Assembly: GCA_029834535.1 (NCBI GenBank)
Contig: JAQMWT010000096.1
Span: forward strand, 62,001-126,000
DNA from: Chrysophaeum taylorii
Taxonomy: Eukaryota > Sar > Pelagophyceae > Pelagomonadales > Pelagomonadaceae
DNA length: 64,000 bases
Reading direction: 5' to 3'
A program made the position numbers and the translations under genes. The notes under the pieces are model-generated. The model did not search any database, was not told where the DNA came from, and saw only the letters and a program-made list of their open reading frames with translations. Of the stretch, positions 57,852-64,000 are shown piece by piece; position 1 is the first letter of the stretch; every line of letters begins with the position of its first letter.

Positions 57852-60308
57852 ATGAGCAGCAGCAGCTTCTTCTCGTGGGTGTCGCTGCATGGCGCCGAAA
57901 GCGACGACGCGCCCTACGGCTCGGTGCTGGAGGTGGGGGGCGTGCGGATCCTGTTGGACTGCGGGAGCGACGGCGCCTTCTCCCCCGAAATCGCCGCGCG
58001 GATCGCCGAGGTCTCTGCGTCGATCGACGTGGTCCTCATCTCGCACCACGACTTGAGGCATATCGGAAACCTCGCATTGAGCCACGCGCGGCTCGGGCTC
58101 CGGGCCCCCGTGTTCGCGACGCTCCCCTGCGTCAAGCTCGGGACCATGACGCTCTACGAGACGTGGCTTGGGTTGAGGTGCGCCAAGGGCAGAGAAGAAG
58201 CGGCCGCGAGGATCGGAACCCTCGACGAGATCGACGAGGCGGTGCAGCGGATCAGGACTCTGAGGTTCGAACAGCCCCTCGAGCTGCGCGGGAAGGGCGC
58301 GGGCATCGTGATCACGGCGCACCGGGCGGGCTACTCGATCGGGGGCTCCGCGTGGCGCGTCGCGCGCGCGGGCGCCGACGTCGTTTATCTCGTCGACGCG
58401 CGACACGCGACCGAGCGTCACGCTCCAGCGGCTGCTATAGTCGAGCGGCCCGCCGTGTTGGTGGTGGACGCGCGGGCCCTCGACCGCGGCGTTTCGTCGG
58501 TTCCGAAGCGCGAGGCCGAGGAAAAGCTCGTTTCCAAGGCGTTGGAACGGTTGCGCGCCGGCGGCACCGTCTTGCTGCCGGTAGACGCGACGACGCGTCT
58601 CGTCGAACTCGCTCTCGTTTTCGACGAGGCGTGGAGGGATAAGAAGTTAGGCGGTGCCTACGACCTCGTGATCGTCCACGCGATGGCGCGAACTGTGTTG
58701 GAATTGGCGCGCACGCAGCTCGAATGGATGGCTCCGAGCGTCCAGAAACTCGACGTCACCAAGACGAGGCCGCTCGGCCTCCTCGAGGCCCGCGTCGTGA
58801 CCTCTGTCGAGGAAGCTCTGCAGGTGAACGCGGCCTTCCCAAAGTGCATCCTCGCGGCGCGCGCCGAGCTCGACTACGGCGCCTCGGCGGCGATTTTGCG
58901 GTTTCTCGCCGCTGACAAAAACGCGCTCGTCTTGTCGACGAGCCGACGGTTCGCGTCTCCGACAGATATTTCGTGGCGGCTCCCGCGGCGCTGGGACCGG
59001 GGGATCTCGACCCCCCTCTCGGGTCCCGAGCTCGAGGCCTACGTGGCGTCGCGGGAGGCGGCCCGCGAGCAGCAGGAGCGCGAGGACGACCTTCGGAGGC
59101 GCGCGGCCGAGCTCGCCGACGACCTCGACGTACTCCGAAGAAAAACCGAAGAAGAGAGCGAGGAGGTTCCTCCTCCTTCTTCTTCTTCAAAACAGCAGCC
59201 ACTGCCGTCGGTGGTGGAGCAGCAAGATAATGATGATGATGGCGGAGAGGACCGCGATTCGATCGCCAAGAAGAAACGACGAGTGGAGTCGCTGATGCAC
59301 AACCCCTGGTTCGAGATGAGCCGCGAAGAGCGCGCTAAGGCGCACCCGGCAATCGTTTGGATGGACCTCTTTCCGCCGCGACCCCCCGAGCCCCCGAGCG
59401 ACGAGTACGGCCAGCCGATCCCCACCGTTGTCCTCGAGGCGATCGAGGCAGCGAAATCCACTCATCTCGGCCTCGAAACTCGAGAGGGCTTCGACTACCT
59501 CCTCGAGGAAGGCGAGGGACGGCCGCCGCCGCCGCAAAAAAAGGAAGAAGAAGAGGAAAGGATGGTGTCGCGCGAGGGCGATTGCGCCTACGACGAGGGC
59601 GACGACAACTACGATCCCTCGCGCTGGGAGCGCGGGCTGGTGGAAATTCCAGAGCCGGCGTGCGCGGTAGCGAGGGTCGACGGTCTCGACGGCCTCTGCG
59701 ACGCGAGGTCCTTAAAAAACCTCCTCGCCAGAATACGCCCGCGCGCCGTCGTGGTCGCGCCCTCGCCATCATCTCGAGCCCTCGCGGCCTTCGTCGCCGA
59801 CAAAATCACCCCCGTCTCGCACGCCCCCGACCCCCTCGTCCCGGTCGACCTCTCGGACGTCCTCGGCCGCGCGCCGCTCGTCGACGCCCACCTCTCCTGG
59901 GCCCTCGTCGACAAAGTCAACAAGCACCAGCTCCACCTCGGGGATGGCTTTACGGTGGCGCGCATCAACGACGCTGTCCTCATCGACGAGGACGACAATA
60001 AAAAGGTTCTCGTCTCGGTCGACGAAATCGACGACGCGGATTTGTTTTTTGGCGACGACAACGAATTGCCCCCGCCGCCCCTTTGGGTGTCGAGCAAGGA
60101 CCTCGTGCTCCCCGCACTCAAGGAGAAGCTCGAGGCCGTGGGGGTCCGCGCCGAGTTTCGCGCGGGGACCCTCGTCTGTGCGGGCTCGGTGCTCGTGCGC
60201 AAGGTCGACGCGGGGAACAAGCGCCAGCACGTCCGCATCGACGGCCCCCTCTGCCCGGAGTACTTCCAGGTCGCGGCCGTCCTCAAGACGGCGCTCACCT
60301 TAGTCTAA
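57852..60308 (+). CDS. CPSF2: Cleavage and polyadenylation specificity factor subunit 2 (CPSF100)
   Basis: 818 residues from the ATG at 57852. A metallo-beta-lactamase/beta-CASP protein whose metal site reads SHHDLRHIGNL (H65, D67, H70) instead of active H-x-H-x-D-H. This degenerate SHxDxxHxG pattern is the CPSF100 hallmark and separates it from the active nuclease CPSF73. Start VSLHGAESDDAP then GVRILLDCGSDG is the family N-terminus. The beta-CASP part follows (LLPVDATTRLVELALV; WRLPRRWD in the region with PxR). Residues ~400-530 are a low-complexity acidic insert. The C-terminal ~200 residues are also CPSF100-like (VDGLDGLCDARSLKNLLARI then PRAVVVAPSP). It is a scaffold in the 3'-end processing complex, nuclear. 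Its stop abuts the stop of the convergent RidA gene (TAATTA at 60306-60311). Confidence 0.88.
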   Translation: MSSSSFFSWVSLHGAESDDAPYGSVLEVGGVRILLDCGSDGAFSPEIAARIAEVSASIDVVLISHHDLRHIGNLALSHARLGLRAPVFATLPCVKLGTMTLYETWLGLRCAKGREEAAARIGTLDEIDEAVQRIRTLRFEQPLELRGKGAGIVITAHRAGYSIGGSAWRVARAGADVVYLVDARHATERHAPAAAIVERPAVLVVDARALDRGVSSVPKREAEEKLVSKALERLRAGGTVLLPVDATTRLVELALVFDEAWRDKKLGGAYDLVIVHAMARTVLELARTQLEWMAPSVQKLDVTKTRPLGLLEARVVTSVEEALQVNAAFPKCILAARAELDYGASAAILRFLAADKNALVLSTSRRFASPTDISWRLPRRWDRGISTPLSGPELEAYVASREAAREQQEREDDLRRRAAELADDLDVLRRKTEEESEEVPPPSSSSKQQPLPSVVEQQDNDDDGGEDRDSIAKKKRRVESLMHNPWFEMSREERAKAHPAIVWMDLFPPRPPEPPSDEYGQPIPTVVLEAIEAAKSTHLGLETREGFDYLLEEGEGRPPPPQKKEEEEERMVSREGDCAYDEGDDNYDPSRWERGLVEIPEPACAVARVDGLDGLCDARSLKNLLARIRPRAVVVAPSPSSRALAAFVADKITPVSHAPDPLVPVDLSDVLGRAPLVDAHLSWALVDKVNKHQLHLGDGFTVARINDAVLIDEDDNKKVLVSVDEIDDADLFFGDDNELPPPPLWVSSKDLVLPALKEKLEAVGVRAEFRAGTLVCAGSVLVRKVDAGNKRQHVRIDGPLCPEYFQVAAVLKTALTLV

Positions 60309-60894
60309 TTATGAAGAAGGAGCTAGTTCCACGATGGCCTCGATCTCGACGGGGACGTCGAGGGGGAGAGCGTTCGTCCCGACGGCGGAGCGCGCGTGCC
60401 GCCCCTTCTCCCCGAAGACCGCGAGCATGAGGTCGGAGCAGCCGTTCACGACAGCGGGCTGAGAGGCGAATCCGTCCACGCAATTCACAAAGCCGACCAG
60501 TTTGTGGATTTTTAAAACGCGGTCGAGATCCCCCGCCTCCGCCTTGATGGTCGAGATCAAATTCAGTCCGACCCACTTGGCCGCCTCGGTCGCCTCCTCG
60601 ACCGACACCTCCGCGCCGACCTTGCCGGTGATGAGGGGGGCGTCGATGGGCTGGGGGAGGTGCCCCGAGAGAAAGAGGAGGTCTCCGCAGCGACTCGTCA
60701 GCGCGTAGGACCCCTTGGGCGACCCGAGCGGCGGCAGCGATAGCCCGAGCTCGGCGAGCCGCGCCTAAATCATGGGATCTCTGTCGCGAGACACCGACGA
60801 AGGAAATCAGCACCTCGGCCTGCACGCCGCGAACCACCACAAGCCGACGCGACGCGGCGCGCAAGGACGTGCTGGTCAGCAACCCCAGAAACAT
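60309..60894 (-). CDS. RidA/YjgF/UK114 family protein, two exons
   Basis: Exon 1 is 60894-60814 and exon 2 is 60764-60309; together 178 residues. Exon 1 encodes MFLGLLTSTSLRAASRRLVV, an Arg/Ser-rich amphipathic start fitting mitochondrial (or plastid) import. Exon 2 begins ARLAELGLSLPPLGSPKGSY, the RidA opening, with LLFLSGHLPQ, KWVGLNLISTIKAEAGDLD, and VNGCSDLMLAVFGEKGRHARSAV near the end, where the catalytic-site Arg and the family Gly-R-x-x-R-(S/T)-A-V motif appear intact. RidA hydrolyses reactive 2-aminoacrylate and related imines. A 49-nt intron is required: exon 2's frame has a TAG just upstream, and exon 1 joins it without a frame change. It runs 45 bp downstream of the RING-PHD gene on the same strand. 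Confidence 0.8.
60765..60813 (-). other. 49-nt GT-AG intron in the RidA gene
   Basis: On the minus strand the intron starts GTGCTGATTT and ends CATGATTTAG. Splicing joins GAG to GCG in phase 0. A GT 20 bp further in (GTGTCTCG) is a possible alternative donor. Confidence 0.6.
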
Positions 60895-60939
60895 GATGAT
60901 GGAAATAAATTATTATAGATTACGTCGTCGTGTTGTTTG

Positions 60940-61917
60940 TCAACCCCCGTCTCGGAGCAACCGAAGGAGGGGGGAGTCCTCGGTGCGCCGCTGGCGCCGC
61001 CGAGGAGTCGCCGCCGCGTCCCTCGGTTGTTGTTGCTGCTGCGCCGGCCTCTTGTTGCGGTGATTCCCAACGAGAAAGGCGGGAGCGAGGGCGTGGCGCG
61101 GGCCGAGGACGTTGGCCGCGAAGTGGCGCTTCAGGTCGGGGTCTGGCACGTGGGGCGCCGCCTGGGCAAGAAAATGGAGGACAAGGTCCGCATCGCGGGA
61201 CTGGGAACCCACGACGCGCCGGGTTACGGGGGAACGGAGGAGCTGGGCAGCGACGCGTCCGCCAACGTCGGGCGGAAGTCGCGAGCACGCGGTGGCCGCC
61301 GCCGCGACGCTAAACGTCGGATACCCTCGGCTCGCGCGGCGCGCGTCCTGTTCGACGGCCGCCTCGAACCGCGCCGCGAAGTCCCTGACGGCCCTCCGTC
61401 GCACCATAGTGCGCCGAGCCGCGTTCGTCCCGCCCCCGCGAGTTTGGGGGATCGCCTCGGCCGTCGCGACCGGCTCCGCCTCACCGAGGTACCGGCGCGC
61501 GACGCGCAGGTAGTCGTCGCGCGACAATTCCCACGACACGACGGCCTCGCGCGCCGCGCGCCGCGCCGTCGCGCTCTGCCGACTCTCGGCGCACGCCCGG
61601 CAGAACCACTCGCCGCGCGGTACCCGCCGCAGCCCCACGCAGGCCAGGTGGGCCACCCTCTCGCATCCGTCGCAGATCACCACCTCGCCACCCCCCTCGC
61701 ACACGAGGCACGCCTCTTCCTCGCTCCTCGGGACCGCCTCGACACCATCCCTGCGCTGGATGCCCGCGAAATCGCGCTTGCAAAGCGGACACTTGGCGCA
61801 GATAGCGGCCCACTCTTTGAGACACTTGGCGTGGAACACGTGCGTGCACGCATCCGGACGCCCCGCATCCTCGGCAGCGATACCCTCCAAACAGATCCCA
61901 CACTCCTCCTCCATCAT
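60940..61917 (-). CDS. RING-finger plus PHD-finger protein (PHRF1-like)
   Basis: 325 residues from the ATG at 61917 (a second ATG follows at once). An N-terminal RING-H2 at residues 5-50: CGICLEG, then CTHVFHAKCLKEWAAICAKCPLC. A PHD finger follows at ~70-112: CLVCEGGGEVVICDGCERV, then HLACVGL and WFCRACAES. RING followed directly by PHD is the arrangement of PHRF1 and plant homologues, which link E3 ubiquitin ligase activity to histone reading. The remaining 200 residues are Arg/Ala-rich and helical, ending in Gln and Arg runs. Nuclear location is inferred. Confidence 0.85.
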   Translation of the reverse strand: MMEEECGICLEGIAAEDAGRPDACTHVFHAKCLKEWAAICAKCPLCKRDFAGIQRRDGVEAVPRSEEEACLVCEGGGEVVICDGCERVAHLACVGLRRVPRGEWFCRACAESRQSATARRAAREAVVSWELSRDDYLRVARRYLGEAEPVATAEAIPQTRGGGTNAARRTMVRRRAVRDFAARFEAAVEQDARRASRGYPTFSVAAAATACSRLPPDVGGRVAAQLLRSPVTRRVVGSQSRDADLVLHFLAQAAPHVPDPDLKRHFAANVLGPRHALAPAFLVGNHRNKRPAQQQQQPRDAAATPRRRQRRTEDSPLLRLLRDGG

Positions 61918-62864
61918 CTAGTGTGTGTGTGGTGTTCGCCCGTACGTCCGTTAAAAAATCTTGCTGATGATAAACGTCCTGCTCTGCCTCGGAACGGAAA
62001 CAAAGTTGAGCTAGAGCGAGTTATTATTAGAAAAGCTTTTGCGGAAAGAACTACTCCCGCTCGTTTCTGTGCGTCGATGACGTATGAGCGCTTCCTTTTT
62101 CTTTGCACCAGCCGCGGCATGGCTCCATCATCACTGGGAGCGCAACATTTATAACTACTACTACGTTAAGTGTTGGGAAGGCGGCGGCCAATGGAAAAAT
62201 AACAAACAACGCGAAATAACTAACTAACTTCGTCCACACAGTCCGTGTGGACTCTAATTATCCGCTCGTGGCGCAGTCACGCGCACTCAATCTATGTGGT
62301 CTTGCTTTTCCGCGCGTGTGTTTGGTCTTCTTACCCACTCGGCTCGTGCGGCTGCCGAGCCAAACTGCACCTCCTTGCTCTTCGCGTGCACCACCAAATA
62401 AACTAAATTTAAGGCCGAGGGGGGAGCTTTTATTAGCAGCAGCCTCGAGTTTTGATGCCGAGGGTTCCATTGATAAACAAATGCTCGATTCGGACCCTCC
62501 GCAAATTGGGAAGGAGCTTTGCTTTCCTGTCTTGTTGTCCTTGATGTCGTCGTCTTCGCGGTCGTGCTCCTCTTCGCGGTCGTGCTCGCGTCTTTTGCAG
62601 CAGCAGCATGCCCTTCCTTGCGCTCGTGGTCGATCCATCTCCTCCATTTGTTGCGCACGCTGTTCTCGTTTCTTCAGCTGCTGCGTTTAAATCCGACAAC
62701 AAAACAAAGCCACGCCTAGGAGATATGTGCGCCACATTATACGTAGGAAAAAAGTCATCGGCTGGGTTCTAAGACCCGCCATTGCGAGCCGGGAAATTTT
62801 CGCGTAATGTAACTCGTCGCAACATACATAACTAGGAGATCACCGCACCGATGAAAAAAGGAAT
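61918..62864. other. 950-bp intergenic region
   Basis: No gene is firmly supported. A minus-strand frame 62258-62647 (129 codons, ATG start, Cys/Arg/Glu-rich) and the opposing plus frame 62247-62690 overlap each other; neither has a domain. AT-rich stretches lie at 62005-62060 and 62140-62230. Confidence 0.35.
62232..62252. other. 8-bp perfect hairpin
   Basis: GTCCACAC (62232-62239) and GTGTGGAC (62245-62252) around a 5-base loop. Could be structured RNA or a binding site for a dimeric factor. Confidence 0.4.
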
Positions 62865-63494
62865 TTAGGATGGAGCGGTCTCGAAATCGCCGAACTCCGC
62901 CTCCTCCTCCTCGTCGTCGTCGTCGTCGGCAGGCTTTGAGGGCGGCGGCGTCGAGGGCGGCGGGGGGAGGCGAAGCGGCGTCGAGGAGATCTGGCGAGGG
63001 CGAGGGGCGCGTCCGGCGAGTTGAAGCTTTATCGTCCCTTTGAGGGCGAGATCAACCACGGGTTCGGGGTCGTGATCACGCTCGCGGACCGTCTGATCCG
63101 CCTTGTGCTGGCGGTCGACCGACTTCTTGAAGTCGTGAATAGCCGCCTTGAAGTCGTAAGCCGTTTCTCGCTCGCGGAAGCCGCACCCGACGTAGGCGTG
63201 CTTATTGTTCTCTTCGCACCGCAGCACGAAGTACCTGCTCGAGTCGACGACGGGGTCGACGACGCTGTCGATCGGGGGCGCGCCTACGGCGCACCGCACG
63301 GGGCACACGGCGACTTGTGTCTCGCCCTCGAACACGCGAATTTCGAGCACATCGTCGACTGCAATCATTTCTATTCTTGCCGTCATCGACGGACTCCCGA
63401 GGCCCCACTCCTCGGCGCGGTGCCCGCTCGTTGATCGCAGCGGCGGCACGCGGTACAAAAATGCTTCGTTTATGCTCAACACCCGTTGTTCCAT
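62865..63494 (-). CDS. NECAP-like adaptin-ear-binding coat-associated protein
   Basis: 209 residues. Residues ~10-150 form the NECAP PHear domain: EAFLYRVPPLRSTSGHRAEE (the family reads V-x-x-Y-(R/K)-I-P-P-R-x-S...G-x-R-A-x-x-W), then RYFVLRCEENNKHAYVG and GFRERETAYDFKAAIHDFKK. The latter matches the F-x-(E/D)-R-x-x-A-F-D-F-x-x-x-L-x-D hallmark. The C-terminus is Pro-rich and acidic, ending EFGDFETAPS, which contains an F-G-D-F/W-x-x-F-like adaptin-ear motif. NECAPs regulate AP-2 in clathrin coats. Divergent with the next gene across 42 bp. Confidence 0.85.
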   Translation of the reverse strand: MEQRVLSINEAFLYRVPPLRSTSGHRAEEWGLGSPSMTARIEMIAVDDVLEIRVFEGETQVAVCPVRCAVGAPPIDSVVDPVVDSSRYFVLRCEENNKHAYVGCGFRERETAYDFKAAIHDFKKSVDRQHKADQTVRERDHDPEPVVDLALKGTIKLQLAGRAPRPRQISSTPLRLPPPPSTPPPSKPADDDDDEEEEAEFGDFETAPS

Positions 63495-63536
63495 AACAAC
63501 AACATAATTAATAAGTGTGAAGGGTAAGTAAACAAA
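63495..63536. promoter_or_regulatory. 42-bp divergent spacer between NECAP and desaturase start codons
   Basis: Contains AACAACAACATAATTAATAAG then GAAGGGTAAGTAAAC, an AT-rich stretch plus an AGGGTAA element like those at 26107 and 55137. A second case, after 57811-57851, of ATGs less than 45 bp apart. Confidence 0.45.
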
Positions 63537-64000
63537 ATGTTTCTTCTATTCCTGCTCATCCCAGCCGTCGTTGCCCTGGGGGATAGCGGGGCCGCGGCCG
63601 CGTGGCACGCGAAGCGGCGGCGCGCGATTACGCGCGAGGTGGGCCGCGAGACGATCGATGCCTTGTGCGTTCCGCGGCCCGGGCTCACGCTGGGTTCTCT
63701 CGTCGCCGTCGACGCCGCGCAGATGCTGATCGCAGCCAACGCGGGCGACTGGTGGGCCCCGGTCGCGCTCACGGCGGGCGCCTGGCTCTCGCTCGCGCAG
63801 TTTTCCCTCCTTCACGACGTCCTCCACAGCGGCGCGAAGCATCGCAGCAAACTCCTCTTCGCGCTCTCGATGCCGGCCGCCTTCGGCGTTTGGCTCTACC
63901 TCGACCGCGGCCATCTCAACCATCACAAGTTCACGGGGGACTCGACCATCCGCGAGCTCTTCGAGTCCTCCGAGCCCGACTTCGAGGACGGCGACCTCTT
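63537..64000 (+). CDS. Membrane fatty-acid desaturase-type protein (3' partial)
   Basis: 154 codons visible, then cut by the window end. N-terminal MFLLFLLIPAVVALGDSG is a hydrophobic leader. Two histidine boxes of the desaturase/hydroxylase superfamily are present: HDVLHSG (H93-D94...H97) and HLNHHK (H126...H129, H130), separated by a short hydrophobic span (FALSMPAAFGVWLYL) where TM helices are expected. The third box (H-x-x-HH or Q-x-x-HH) lies beyond the window. The spacing fits membrane-bound di-iron desaturases; substrate (acyl-lipid or sphingolipid) cannot be told. Confidence 0.8.
   Translation, partial: MFLLFLLIPAVVALGDSGAAAAWHAKRRRAITREVGRETIDALCVPRPGLTLGSLVAVDAAQMLIAANAGDWWAPVALTAGAWLSLAQFSLLHDVLHSGAKHRSKLLFALSMPAAFGVWLYLDRGHLNHHKFTGDSTIRELFESSEPDFEDGDL

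Noticed and set aside
62225-62300. tRNA-like hairpin region
   Set aside because: No T-loop GGTTCRA or proper cloverleaf; only a simple 8-bp hairpin.

Overview
The window is nuclear DNA from a eukaryote, most likely a flagellated alga with a secondary plastid. A stramenopile is favoured, and a pelagophyte-like genome is a guess. Reasons: compact, intron-poor, GC-rich genes; two small introns with GT...AG ends; two adjacent genes whose N-termini look like stramenopile bipartite plastid targeting (signal peptide, then a W or F beside small residues); ciliary-type genes (EFHB/CFAP21-like, a tubulin polyglutamylase-like TTLL); a secreted EGF-repeat protein of the kind common in these algae; and eukaryote-only factors (CPSF100, pinin, NECAP). 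No tRNA, rRNA or CRISPR was seen.

Layout. 1-8 kb: a Copia-class LTR retrotransposon entering from the left edge. Its pol polyprotein carries a full C5-cytosine DNA methyltransferase between protease and integrase, with a dioxygenase-like stretch inside the methyltransferase. 8-18 kb: a decayed island with a Copia 3' remnant, P-element-like transposase debris, one intact antisense transposase-like ORF, an ankyrin pseudogene and tandem repeats. 18-21 kb: a secreted protein with a 29-nt intron and a PA-IL-lectin-like protein, with a duplicated segment between them. 21-33 kb: an SF1-helicase/F-box/RCC1 fusion, pinin, an EGF-repeat protein, an FSH-type hydrolase, an ankyrin pseudogene, a MITE-like element and an EFHB-like protein. 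33-44.7 kb: an AT-richer island holding a heavily eroded relative of the first Copia element and a large GAAA microsatellite.

44.8-64 kb is a dense gene block: a disordered 904-residue protein, TTLL, two plastid candidates 21 bp apart, a zinc-finger/Sel1 protein, a small acidic protein, a six-TM protein, a helical-repeat protein, CPSF100, RidA, RING-PHD, NECAP and the start of a desaturase. Packing is extreme. Two convergent pairs overlap by their stop codons in the same four bases (TTAG), a third abuts with no spacer, and two divergent pairs have only 41 and 42 bp between start codons.

The most interesting object is the methyltransferase-bearing Copia element. Cytosine methyltransferases inside LTR retrotransposons have been reported in dinoflagellates (Symbiodinium) and the charophyte Klebsormidium, so the principle is known. 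This host lineage and the inserted dioxygenase-like segment look unusual. This copy is dead or dying: it has an in-frame stop before RNase H and an altered reverse-transcriptase active site.
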